The notes beneath the pieces were generated by a model. That model was not told the DNA's origin. It searched no databases and saw only the letters and a program-made list of their open reading frames with translations. The position numbers and the translations under genes are program-made. This document shows positions 14,218 through 23,304 of a stretch of DNA of 64,000 nt, piece by piece (within the stretch, counting starts at the first letter, position 1; every line of letters starts with the position of its first letter). Source of the DNA: an uncultured Eubacteriales bacterium (lineage in GTDB: Bacteria; Bacillota; Clostridia; Oscillospirales; Acutalibacteraceae); contig CAKUMQ010000007.1 in assembly GCA_934667845.1 (NCBI GenBank), positions 3,925-67,924 on the forward strand, given 5' to 3'.

Positions 14218-15957
14218 TTACTTTTTCTTCACATACTTGTTATAATACGCCGTGCGCTCGGCGACGACCTTCTCCACGCCGTTGCGTTTCAGCGCCGCTA
14301 CATACTGATTCCAGGTCGCCTCAAAGTCGCTGGCGGTCAGCAGCTTGTTCCAGTAGGTGTTGACCGTCGCCATAAGCTGGCGGTTATAGTTGACCTCCGA
14401 CTGGATCACCGTCTCCTTGAACGTGACCTCCTCAACGGCGTCATTGCTCGCCACCTCACGCGCCTGAATCTGCATTTTGCCCCATTTCAGCGCCGCCGTC
14501 GACAGCTTGAGGTCGATCTTGCGGCTGTCATACGGAGCGACCAGCGACAGCGCCGGGCCGACATAGCCCACCTGTGCCGCGCTCTTGGCGGCATCCAGCA
14601 CCATCGGCGTGGTGCCGACCATTTTGTAATGTGTTCCCTCTGTCCCGTAGTTCAGTGTCAGGATCACCTCGGGCTTGGCAAGGAAATCCAGATATTTCAT
14701 CGCCACGATCGGATTTTTGCAGGTGGCGGTGATCATGTTGAAATAGTTGTAACCGGCGTAGCTCTCCTTGAAATATTTCCCGTTCTTATCCTTGAAGCAG
14801 TCGACTGCCACCACCTCGGCAGTGGGCACCTTCTTTTTCAGGGCGGTCATCCAGCCACCCGCGTCTTCGCCCAGAAGGTCCCACCAGCCCGCTTCGATAA
14901 AGCCGATATTTCCCGCCTTGAACTGCGCCACATGGTCGGTGGTCTCAAAGTTCGGATCAATGAGCTTCTGCTTGTAGAGCATGTTGCACCACTCGGCATC
15001 GGCTTTATATCCGTCGCGGTAATACACCGGAATGCAGTAGCGTTCCTCCAGCGTGTTTTCGCAGAAGGAGAGGATATCCAGAATGTGCGTGCGGTACTCA
15101 TAGCCGCGCACGTTATTGCCCCACGGAATGGTCGCGTTCCCCGCGGGCTTCTGATCGCGGAACGCCTTGAGCACCTCAACAAGCTCCTCCCGCGTAGTGG
15201 GCAGGCTCATTCCGACCTGATCCACCCAGTCCTTGCGGATATATGCCACCGTCCAGTCCGTGACATAGCGGCGCTGCGGAATGGCATACTGTCTGCCGTT
15301 GATCTGACCGTAAGCTAAAGTGTCGCTGTCCTTGTTCAGGCTGAGTATGTTTTTTCCGTATTTCGGCAGCGATTCCGTCAGATCCATGATCGCGCCCTGC
15401 TGCGCATACTGCTGAAACAGCGAGAGCGTATAGGTGCTGACGATATCGGGCGCGGTATTGGACGCCATCTTTGCCATCAGCACATCGTCCTGCTCCTGGA
15501 TCCCCACCATCACATAGGAGACCTCGATGCCCATGGGCTTTACCTGCTGCTGGATCCATTTTGTCCAGCGGTTATTTTCGGTAGTCCCCTCCGAGGCGGG
15601 CGTGGCACTTTTGTCAATGACCATAACGGTGATCTTTCCCGTGGCGGCTCCGGTATTGCCGTCGGTGTTCTGCGGCTTTTTGACGGTGCCGGTTGTCGCC
15701 TTGGTGCCGCTGTTGTCCGGCTTCATGCCGGAGGCAGACGCCTCCGACGGATCCGGCGCGGACGTCTCCGCCTCGCCGGACGACGCTTCATCGGACGGCA
15801 CGCTGCCGCTTTCGGCAGGGGCGGCGCTTTCCGCCGCAGAGGACGGCTCTGTTCCGCTCTCCCCGTCAGAGGCAGGCGTACAGGAGCAAAGGCTCAGGGC
15901 AAGCGCCGCAGAAAATGCTGCGGCAAGCACCCGGCGATATAAAACGTTGGCTGTCAT
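14218..15957 (-). CDS. LplA-like extracellular solute-binding lipoprotein (sugar ABC transport)
   Basis: Starts at ATG 15957 with AAGGAAGGG; 579 residues. The signal peptide ends in LSLCSC with Cys26 the likely lipidated residue. A Ser/Glu/Pro-rich spacer (about 28-100) leads into a family 1 binding protein of the large LplA type (WTKWIQQQVKPMGIEVSYVMVG, LPKYGKNIL, GWWDLLG, LNYGTEGTHYKM). These bind oligosaccharides outside the membrane. No permease adjoins it; the LplB/LplC-like permeases at 33288-35098 across the divergent promoter are the likely partners. Last gene of the leftward GH28 operon. Confidence 0.85.
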   Translation of the reverse strand: MTANVLYRRVLAAAFSAALALSLCSCTPASDGESGTEPSSAAESAAPAESGSVPSDEASSGEAETSAPDPSEASASGMKPDNSGTKATTGTVKKPQNTDGNTGAATGKITVMVIDKSATPASEGTTENNRWTKWIQQQVKPMGIEVSYVMVGIQEQDDVLMAKMASNTAPDIVSTYTLSLFQQYAQQGAIMDLTESLPKYGKNILSLNKDSDTLAYGQINGRQYAIPQRRYVTDWTVAYIRKDWVDQVGMSLPTTREELVEVLKAFRDQKPAGNATIPWGNNVRGYEYRTHILDILSFCENTLEERYCIPVYYRDGYKADAEWCNMLYKQKLIDPNFETTDHVAQFKAGNIGFIEAGWWDLLGEDAGGWMTALKKKVPTAEVVAVDCFKDKNGKYFKESYAGYNYFNMITATCKNPIVAMKYLDFLAKPEVILTLNYGTEGTHYKMVGTTPMVLDAAKSAAQVGYVGPALSLVAPYDSRKIDLKLSTAALKWGKMQIQAREVASNDAVEEVTFKETVIQSEVNYNRQLMATVNTYWNKLLTASDFEATWNQYVAALKRNGVEKVVAERTAYYNKYVKKK

Positions 15958-16051
15958 AAGTTCCCTTCCTTTCTGTATAAGAGCGGCGGATCTGTCCCTT
16001 GCGCCGTTTTGCACTGCGCAAAGGGCAGCCTAGGGCGGCTCCTGCCCGGCT

Positions 16052-19000
16052 TTACCGGGAACGCTTCCGGCTGACCGTCAGCACGGCGGCGCTGACCGCC
16101 AAAACGGCTGCCACAGCCGTCGGCCATGCCACGCCTGTATCCGGAACGGGGATGTCCGACCCGTCGGAGGCGTCCCCGTCCTCCGACTCTCCTCCCGCCG
16201 TCGTCTGCGGCAGCGAAAGGCCGTCAAGGGCAATGGTTCCGCTCAGCTTCTCCCCGTCCCTGCCGACAAATTCCAGCCGCAGGCTCTGCAGTATGCCGAG
16301 CCAGCGGATATTCTGCGACATATCCACGGTGATCTCCTGCACGCCGGTCCGGGAAAAGTCGAACGGGATCTCCACCCGCTGGGTATATTCGCCCCCGTCG
16401 ATATCGTCCATGTCCGGGAACAGATCCGTGGCAAACCGGATATACGCCCGCCCGGCATTGACCAGCTGATTGTCAAACGTCAGACGGATGTGCGGACGGT
16501 CTCCCGCATTCAGGCTGACGGCGAGATTGTCGGTCTGCACCGCGCCGTTTCCGTCCAGGGTGATCCGCAGCCAGCCGTCCGCCGCGGTCAGGTCGGTCAC
16601 GCCGTTATTTTCCGTTTCGGCAGCCTTCCAGTCGCGCGCATCCTTTTCGTCAAAGGTATAGCTGCCGGTGCGGTTTTTATCCGCCTCGGGATCGGGACGC
16701 TCCGCCTCGGTAAAGCTGTCCGTAAAGAGGATCGAGTCGATCAGCAGGATGCCGCTGGGATTGCCCTCGCCGCCAAAGCCCACATCAAACCGCAGCTCGG
16801 TCAGCTGTCCCTCCCAGGTGTCCAGACGGCTCATATCAAAGCCGTATTCCCAGTAGCCGTCGTATTCCTCGGCGCTCATGATGTCAAGGTCGACCTTCTG
16901 CGTCTTTTTGCCGTCCTTTTCGGCATACATATCAGGGTGCTGATCCGTTGCGAACCAGACATGCAGCTCATTGGCGATATCCGTCTGATTGCTGACCCGG
17001 ATCACCATATACCGCATGGCGCTGTCCGCCGTATCCCACCGCATACCGCCGCGGGTCATCCAGCCGTAATGGTTGTCAAGCTCCATTCTCAGCGCGCCGT
17101 TTTCCCCGGTCAGGCTTTTGATGGAGGCGCCGACCGGCGCTCCCTCCACGCCGATCGTCCAACCCTGCACGGTGTTATCGTTGAAGGTAAACCCGTAGTC
17201 CCGGCTGACCCTGACATGGATCGTATAGGTCTTTGTCGTCGTCTGATCCGCAGCGGTAACGGTCACCGCAAAATCGCGCGCGCCATTCTCGCCGATCTCC
17301 AGATCGCTGCCCGTTCCGGTAACGACGGCATTTTCGTTTTTGGCTTCCGCCGCAATGCTCACCGTTTTTGTCCCGCGGATCAGCTCCAGGGTATACTCCG
17401 TTTTTTCGGGATCAAACGCCAGATCTCCCGGCGTGACGGACAGGGAACGGAGCGTGGCGTCCGCTGCGTCTGCCGCCTCCCGGCGGATCACCGTGATCCG
17501 GTAGCTCTTTACGGTGACGCCGTCTGCGGCGGTGACCGTGACCGTTAATTCGTTTTCGCCCACAGCCAGCGTCTTTTCGCCGGTTCCCGTCACCGTCGCG
17601 CCCTCGGCGGCAGCCCCGGCGGCGATCGTCACTCTGTCCACACTGTTGTTGACCGTAAGGGTATACTCCCTGCCTGCGGGCGTAAACGCGCCGTTGTCAA
17701 AGGCAAAGCCCTCGACGGACAGCGACGACAGATCGGCGTTTTTGTCCGCCGCGCCGTAAAAGCTCAGACGGTCGATATAGAGCCAGTTCGGCTCCTTCGT
17801 CGTGCGCGCGCCCGTGCCGGTGGTCAGGCGGAGCTGCCGGATCGTCCCCGTCCAGCCGCTCACGGCGGAGGGATCGATGCTGTATTCCGCATAGGCGGTA
17901 CTCTCCGACGCCTTTTTTATGGTAAAGGTCAGCCGCTTGGCGGTATCGAAATCGGGGTCATCCTCCGTGGTGAAATCCACATACAGCTTATCCACATCGT
18001 TCGGTCCGGCATTTTTCACCCGCACCGTCACCTTATTGACCGCGGCTGCCGACATGCCCAGGTTGTCGGGGCTGTTCATATAGCCGCCGTCATTCGACCA
18101 GAACTGCATTCCGAAGCTGCCGTCCGTGCCCGGCACGCGGCAGTCCCAGATGCCGCCCGCCTGGTCGGCAATGCCGTAGCCCCAGCCCTGCTGTCCGTCG
18201 TCAAAGGTGTATTCCAGTATGGTCGCGGCAGCCACCGGCGGCGTGGGCGGCGTTACGGGCGTTGTCACGGACGGCTCCAGACGGATGGAGTCGATATAGA
18301 TCCAGTTCGACTTCTCCGCCGTGCGCGCGCCCGTTCCGGTGGAAAAGCGCAGCTGCCGGATCGTCCCCGCCCAGCTGCTCACGGCGGAGAGCTCCGCCGC
18401 ATATTCGACATATCCGGCATTTCCCGACGCTTTTTTCACGGCAAAGGGAATGCGCTTTACGGTGTCAAACGCCGTATCCGCCGTCGTGATAAAATCCAGG
18501 TATACCGCATCCACATCGTTCGGCCCCGCGTTTTTCAGGCGGATGCACGCCGCGGAGACGGCGGAGGCGTCCAGATTCAGGTTGTCGGGGCTGTTCATAT
18601 AGCCGCCGTTGTCCGACCAGAACTGCATCCCGAAGCTGCCGTCCGTGCCCGGCACGCGGCAGTCCCAGATGCCGCCCGCCTGATCGGCAGTGCCGTAGCC
18701 CCAGCCCTGCAGTCCGTCGTCAAAGGTATAGGCAAGCGCCGACGACGATTCCAGCCGGATATAGTCGATGTACAGCCAGTTTGACTGTGCCGTTGTGCGC
18801 GGACCGGTGCCGAGCACAAGGCGGAGCTGCCGGATCGTTCCCGTCCAGCCGCTCACCGCAGAGAGATCCGCCGTATACTCGCGGTACTCCGCACTCGTCG
18901 AGGCAGGCTCTATCTCCAGCGTGACCGCCCGCTCGGAGGTCCATGCCGTCTCTGTCTCCGTGGTAAACCAGACGGAGAGGGACGGCACATCGTTCGGCCC

Positions 19001-19315
19001 GGCATTTTTCAGCCGCACCCGCAGCCGGTCGGCGGTCGCCGCGTCCAGCTCCATGCGGTCGGGACCGTCTACCCAGCCGCCGTTATCCGACCAGAACTGG
19101 ATCCCCAGACTGCCGTCGCTGCCCGGCGCTTGGCAGTCCCATGTGCCGGAGCTGTGGTCGGCGGTGTTGATGCCAAAGCCCTCTGCGCCCGACGTAAAAT
19201 CGAACGAGCGGTAGCCTGTCGGCGCCGCCGTGCTTCGCAGAACGGGAAGCATGGCGGTGAGAGACAGGATGAGAGCGATCACGGAGACCGTGGCCAGTGC
19301 TTTTTTCTTGAACAT
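16052..19315 (-). CDS. Large repeat-rich surface protein with carbohydrate-binding-like and cadherin-like modules and a VPDTG sortase-type tail
   Basis: ATG 19315 follows AGGAGG at 9 nt (an ATG three codons earlier overlaps that site); 1087 residues. Signal peptide 1-28. Three homologous ~155-residue jelly-roll-like repeats (about 35-190, 193-345, 360-515), each with a GxWDCxxPGxDGSxGxQFWS block and ending in a NWxYID strand. Then two cadherin-like beta-sandwiches (about 520-700, starting LSSLSV and LRSLSV), two more jelly-roll-like modules (700-865, 885-1035), and a C-terminal VPDTG, hydrophobic span and KRSR tail, an LPXTG-like cell-wall anchor. Probably binds glycan for the neighbouring beta-helix enzymes. 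No catalytic domain recognised. Confidence 0.75.
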   Translation of the reverse strand: MFKKKALATVSVIALILSLTAMLPVLRSTAAPTGYRSFDFTSGAEGFGINTADHSSGTWDCQAPGSDGSLGIQFWSDNGGWVDGPDRMELDAATADRLRVRLKNAGPNDVPSLSVWFTTETETAWTSERAVTLEIEPASTSAEYREYTADLSAVSGWTGTIRQLRLVLGTGPRTTAQSNWLYIDYIRLESSSALAYTFDDGLQGWGYGTADQAGGIWDCRVPGTDGSFGMQFWSDNGGYMNSPDNLNLDASAVSAACIRLKNAGPNDVDAVYLDFITTADTAFDTVKRIPFAVKKASGNAGYVEYAAELSAVSSWAGTIRQLRFSTGTGARTAEKSNWIYIDSIRLEPSVTTPVTPPTPPVAAATILEYTFDDGQQGWGYGIADQAGGIWDCRVPGTDGSFGMQFWSNDGGYMNSPDNLGMSAAAVNKVTVRVKNAGPNDVDKLYVDFTTEDDPDFDTAKRLTFTIKKASESTAYAEYSIDPSAVSGWTGTIRQLRLTTGTGARTTKEPNWLYIDRLSFYGAADKNADLSSLSVEGFAFDNGAFTPAGREYTLTVNNSVDRVTIAAGAAAEGATVTGTGEKTLAVGENELTVTVTAADGVTVKSYRITVIRREAADAADATLRSLSVTPGDLAFDPEKTEYTLELIRGTKTVSIAAEAKNENAVVTGTGSDLEIGENGARDFAVTVTAADQTTTKTYTIHVRVSRDYGFTFNDNTVQGWTIGVEGAPVGASIKSLTGENGALRMELDNHYGWMTRGGMRWDTADSAMRYMVIRVSNQTDIANELHVWFATDQHPDMYAEKDGKKTQKVDLDIMSAEEYDGYWEYGFDMSRLDTWEGQLTELRFDVGFGGEGNPSGILLIDSILFTDSFTEAERPDPEADKNRTGSYTFDEKDARDWKAAETENNGVTDLTAADGWLRITLDGNGAVQTDNLAVSLNAGDRPHIRLTFDNQLVNAGRAYIRFATDLFPDMDDIDGGEYTQRVEIPFDFSRTGVQEITVDMSQNIRWLGILQSLRLEFVGRDGEKLSGTIALDGLSLPQTTAGGESEDGDASDGSDIPVPDTGVAWPTAVAAVLAVSAAVLTVSRKRSR
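18061..18208. repeat. Internal direct DNA repeat, copy A
   Basis: About 148 bp nearly identical to 18580-18727 (offset 519 bp). It encodes the DGQQGWGYG to NSPDNL part of module 3 in the surface protein. The nucleotide identity is far higher than that between other modules, indicating recent duplication or gene conversion. Confidence 0.8.
18580..18727. repeat. Internal direct DNA repeat, copy B
   Basis: Partner of 18061-18208, encoding the same block of module 2. Only scattered single-base differences are seen by eye. Confidence 0.8.
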
Positions 19316-19390
19316 AATCAGCATCCTCCTATCCTATTTGAGACCGATGGGCAGAACCCTGCCCCAAACGGGCGGTCAACACCCGTTTCT

Positions 19391-21037
19391 TTACTGTATA
19401 CTCAGATGGGAAACCAGACTGTTCTTCGAGATATGGGACATGGAAAGCCGCTCGCCGCGGCTGTTGCGCACATTGACAAAGGTCACGCCGTCAATGTTCT
19501 TCGCCTTGGTGCTGCCCTGGATCTTTCCGGTCAGCGCGCCGCCGTAGTTGACAAACACGTTTTCCACCCGCACATTCCGAATCGTTCCGCTGCCGTCGTC
19601 GATCACAAAGCGGAACAGGCTTTCCGGATCGTCGGCAAGTGCCACATCTATCCGGATATCCCGATAGGTCACGCCGTCCACGGTACCGGCATAGTGCGGC
19701 TCTATCGCCATGATCGCCTCCAGCCGCCACACCGGCGGCCGCGACTGGTTGAGCACGTCGATATTCTCATAAGTAATATTTCTGACGTCCCCCACCGTTT
19801 CGTACCCGATGGACATGGGATTGGACGAATCGCACCAGGCGACGCAGTTGCGGAACGTCACATTTTCGCAGGAAACGCGCGTGGTATAATCGGACATGGT
19901 GGAGGCCTTCACCGCCAGAATGTCGTCATGGGCGCGGAAAAAGCTGTTTTCCACCAGCGCGTCCCGGCAGGCGACGATATCGCAGCCGTCGGAGCTCATG
20001 CCGTGCGAGATGGTCTTGATGTTATCGATATGTACGTCGCTGCTCTCGTATATCGCCACCGTCCAGACCTTGGGATGCACCACCGTCACGCCCTCGATCC
20101 TGACATTTTTGCTTTTTTTGATGCAGACGGTGCGGCCGTCGTCGCCGAGGCTCGTCAGCTCTTCGCCGCAGATCACGCCGCGCCCGCAGATGGTCACATT
20201 CTCCAGACCGACGCCGTAGAACCTCCCGTATACAAATGCGCCGGGGGCTAAATAATAGGTGGTGTTGCTGGAGAGGTAATATACCTGGTGGAAATATACG
20301 CCCGGTTCAAAATATACCACTTTCCGGTCGTTTTTATCCGGCACCGACGCCGACGGCCGGTTGGCGAAAATATAGAGCGGATGCGCCGCCGTATTGCCGT
20401 TTTCCTCCGTGCCGTTCAGCTTGACGAAATACTGCCCCGCCTCTTTCAGCGTGAACGTGACCGTGTTGCCCGTCTGCTTAAACGCCACCGCGTCCCGCGA
20501 GGGAAGGATCTCCACCGAGCTTACCGCGTAGGCGGCGGTGACCTCCACCGAGACGCTGCCCGTAAAGTCAAAGGAGGTGTATTCGGCATAGCCGGAAAGA
20601 TAGTCGCTGCCCACCGTCACCTCCGTCTGATAGACAAAGCTCTCTTTTCCGTTGACCTTTACCGTATGGAAAGAGCCGCGCACATTGTCCTCCAGCCCCT
20701 CGGGCACCGGATAGACGGTCAGTGCGGGCAGACTGCGCACCGTTGTGCGCACAGTCATTGCCGCAGAAGCCGTGGTCTGCCGTCCTGCGGTGCGGGCGGT
20801 CGTCCGGCTTGCTCCGGCAGACGAGGACGGCGCCGTGGAAACGGCGCTTGCCGTCGTGGAGGACGGCAGGGACGCCGCCGACGTCTCCGGCGCAGCGCCT
20901 GCGGTCGTCTCCTCGCCTGTATCGGCGGAGGAGCCGTCCGAAACGGCGGGACCGGCACAGGCGCTTGGCAGCAGCAACAGGACTGACAGGATCAAAACGC
21001 ACGCCTTCCGGCAGAATGCTTCCGATAGTCTCAACAT
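19391..21037 (-). CDS. GH28-like right-handed beta-helix lipoprotein
   Basis: ATG 21037 with AAGGAGAGG; 548 residues. Lipoprotein signal with Cys27 (LLPSAC), then a long Ser/Thr/Ala linker (about 30-105), an N-terminal beta-sandwich (about 118-225, ending YFVKLNGT) and a pectin-lyase-type beta-helix from about 240 (TTYYLAPGAFVYG, ICGRGVICGE). Candidate catalytic acids sit in SSDGCD (348-353) and HDD (370-372), matching the NTDxxD and DD positions of family GH28; the GH28 GHG and RIK motifs are not obvious. The sandwich-plus-helix layout also recalls GH49. Probably an extracellular polysaccharide hydrolase, substrate unknown. It overlaps its upstream paralogue by 7 bp. Confidence 0.75.
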   Translation of the reverse strand: MLRLSEAFCRKACVLILSVLLLLPSACAGPAVSDGSSADTGEETTAGAAPETSAASLPSSTTASAVSTAPSSSAGASRTTARTAGRQTTASAAMTVRTTVRSLPALTVYPVPEGLEDNVRGSFHTVKVNGKESFVYQTEVTVGSDYLSGYAEYTSFDFTGSVSVEVTAAYAVSSVEILPSRDAVAFKQTGNTVTFTLKEAGQYFVKLNGTEENGNTAAHPLYIFANRPSASVPDKNDRKVVYFEPGVYFHQVYYLSSNTTYYLAPGAFVYGRFYGVGLENVTICGRGVICGEELTSLGDDGRTVCIKKSKNVRIEGVTVVHPKVWTVAIYESSDVHIDNIKTISHGMSSDGCDIVACRDALVENSFFRAHDDILAVKASTMSDYTTRVSCENVTFRNCVAWCDSSNPMSIGYETVGDVRNITYENIDVLNQSRPPVWRLEAIMAIEPHYAGTVDGVTYRDIRIDVALADDPESLFRFVIDDGSGTIRNVRVENVFVNYGGALTGKIQGSTKAKNIDGVTFVNVRNSRGERLSMSHISKNSLVSHLSIQ

Positions 21038-22914
21038 GGGGGATCCTCTCCTTCTGACAGATAACCGATCACCGGCGACCAGCAAACGCCGTCAAAGTCC
21101 GGTGTACCGCACATATTGGTGCCGAAATCCAGCGTGTCGCCCTGCCGTACCGCCACGGTCAGGGTCATCGTCACCGGCTTCGGCGTTCCCGGCAAAAGCC
21201 GATGCGCCCACAGCTGCCTCCCGGCGTTGTACAGCACATACGCCAATGTGCCGTCGCCTCCGTCGGCGGGGCGCAGAAGCGTGCCCGACACCGACACCGT
21301 TCCCGTGCGCGGCGCTTTCCAGGTGAGCAGCGGGTCGCCGGTGCCGTCACAGTGCATAAAGCCCCGCTGGATCAGGCAGCAATGGCTTTCCGGCTTGCGC
21401 CAGTCCGTCTCGACCCGCTCCATCTCTCCCACGGCGCCGTCGCCCGCGCGCCGGAAGCGGTAGTACCAGCCGTTTAAGCCCTGACTGTCGAAATAATCCC
21501 AGTCAATGGCATACGGCTCGGCGCGGGGGACGTGCGGGCAGTCGGGCAGCGGCTCGACCGCCGGGATCTCCGCCTCGCCGTTCCGGCAGATATCCCCGGG
21601 GCAAAGCCACCGCCCCGCCCCGTTGCCCACGCGGCGAAACGCAATTTCCGAGACGGGCGGCACACCGGCACGCCCCAGTATTCTGCCGCCGAGTGCGCCG
21701 TCGCCCCTCACCCATATATCCTCAAAGGTCACGTGGCGTATCGTGCCGCTGCCGCCGTCCACGGCGAGCCGGAACAGGCTCTGCACGGGGCGGTCGGGGA
21801 TCTCCAGATCCACGCGGATATCCCGGAACACCACATCCTCCACCTGCCCCTGCCCGTGCGGCTCTATCGCCATAACCGCCTCCAGCTGCCACACCGGCGG
21901 CTGCGACTGGCTTAAGACGTCGATGGATGCAAACGTGATCCCGCGGACATTTCCCGCCGTTTCATAGCCGATCGTCATGGCGTTGGAGGAATCGCACCAG
22001 ACCGTGCAGCGGCGGAAGGTCACCCGCTCGCAGTCGAGCGGATGCTCCCGCCACGGCGTATGCGTGATCATTGCCGACGCCTTCACCGCCAGGATATCGT
22101 CGTGTCCCCGAAAAAAGCAATCCTCCACCGTGACGTCCCGGCAGCCGCAGATATCGCACCCGTCGGAGCTCATGCCGTGCGCGATCGTCTTGATCCGGCG
22201 GATATGCACATTCCGGCAGCCGTAGCACGCCACGGTCCACACCTTCGGATGGAGCACGCAAATGCCCTCTATCGTTATGTTCCGGCTGCGGCGGATACAC
22301 ACGGTGCGCCCCTCGTCATACCAATCGGTCAGCTGCTCTCCGCACAGCGTTCCCCGCCCGCAGATCCGGATATTTTCCGCCCCGTCCGCAAAAAACCTGC
22401 CGTATACCAGCGCGCCCTCCGCCAAATAATAGGTCGTGTCGCTCTCGAGCCGGTATGTGCGGTGCGGATGGATCCCGGGGGCAAAAAATACGGTCTTTCC
22501 CTCCGGCATGCCCTCCTCTGCCGTTTCGGGCGGGTCGGCAAACAGATACAGCGGGTGCGGCGCCGTATTGCCGTTTACGGCGGTGCCGTTCAGCTTGACA
22601 AAATAATAGCCCGGCTCCGTGAGCGTAAACGTCACGGTGTTTCCGTTTAGCTTCGCGCGGATCCCCTCCCGTGAGGGAAGGATCTCCGCACTGTCCACCC
22701 GGTATGCGGCGGTCACCGTGACGGCGGTGCGCCCCCGCAGGGTAAAGGGGGCGTACTCCGCAAAGCCGGAAGCAAACCCCGCCCCGGCTGTGACCTCGCT
22801 GCGGCAGACCGGACAGGGCGCGCCGTCCAGCTCCACCGTGTGGTAGCTTCCGGTCATTGATCCCGGCCATTCCTGCGGCAGGCGCGCCGGACGGGAGGCT
22901 GGCTTTTCCGACAT
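21031..22914 (-). CDS. GH28-like right-handed beta-helix protein without signal peptide
   Basis: ATG 22914 is 10 nt from AGGAGG; 627 residues. It has the same beta-sandwich (to YFVKLNGT, about 113) and beta-helix as the downstream lipoprotein, with SSDGCD at 249-254 and HDD at 271-273. It then adds a C-terminal beta-sandwich of about 160 residues (after YAIDWDYFDSQGLNGWYY) that looks like a carbohydrate-binding module. There is no signal peptide or lipobox, so it appears cytosolic, unlike its sister. It may act on imported oligosaccharides. First gene of the leftward operon. Paralogy with 19391-21037 is clear from shared blocks such as LHPKVWTVA and HGMSSDGCDI. Confidence 0.75.
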   Translation of the reverse strand: MSEKPASRPARLPQEWPGSMTGSYHTVELDGAPCPVCRSEVTAGAGFASGFAEYAPFTLRGRTAVTVTAAYRVDSAEILPSREGIRAKLNGNTVTFTLTEPGYYFVKLNGTAVNGNTAPHPLYLFADPPETAEEGMPEGKTVFFAPGIHPHRTYRLESDTTYYLAEGALVYGRFFADGAENIRICGRGTLCGEQLTDWYDEGRTVCIRRSRNITIEGICVLHPKVWTVACYGCRNVHIRRIKTIAHGMSSDGCDICGCRDVTVEDCFFRGHDDILAVKASAMITHTPWREHPLDCERVTFRRCTVWCDSSNAMTIGYETAGNVRGITFASIDVLSQSQPPVWQLEAVMAIEPHGQGQVEDVVFRDIRVDLEIPDRPVQSLFRLAVDGGSGTIRHVTFEDIWVRGDGALGGRILGRAGVPPVSEIAFRRVGNGAGRWLCPGDICRNGEAEIPAVEPLPDCPHVPRAEPYAIDWDYFDSQGLNGWYYRFRRAGDGAVGEMERVETDWRKPESHCCLIQRGFMHCDGTGDPLLTWKAPRTGTVSVSGTLLRPADGGDGTLAYVLYNAGRQLWAHRLLPGTPKPVTMTLTVAVRQGDTLDFGTNMCGTPDFDGVCWSPVIGYLSEGEDPPC

Positions 22915-23304
22915 AGCATGCATTCCTCCTACCATCGGTCAACGGGGGCAAACAGGGTAAGCTGCCTGAAAATACGTCCCCTGTCAGGAGCAATTTGATT
23001 ATAATGGTTTTGCTCCGCGCTTTCTTTCAAAATAAAAAACAATATTCCGGCTGCAATTAAGATATTGCGACATTTATCCGATCGCTTTTTCGGCGCAGCG
23101 GAAAATCGTTGCGCAATTAACCGCAATATCCCGCCGTTTTGCGGAATAATTTATTCGGAACAGAAAAGTTGATCCCCTGTATTCCCGAAAGGCATATGTC
23201 ACGATTTTATAAATTTGCTTTCGATCTTGCGCGGATTCCGAAAGAAGTTTCCCCCTCCTGTTCGGTATAATTTGATAGGCAAGATCGGAGAAAGGAGCTT
23301 TTTC
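22915..23304. promoter_or_regulatory. Divergent control region of the glycan locus
   Basis: A 390-bp AT-rich gap between the two divergent operons, in contrast to the GC-rich genes. Leftward: TATAAT on the minus strand near 22999-23004 with a poor -35. Rightward: TATAAT at 23266-23271, also without a good -35, as expected for activator-dependent promoters. Between them GCAATTAA occurs twice (23053-23060, 23113-23120), each followed by sequence forming the inverted pair GATATTGCG (23061-23069) and CGCAATATC (23122-23130). These are candidate sites for the AraC-type protein encoded next to them. Confidence 0.6.
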
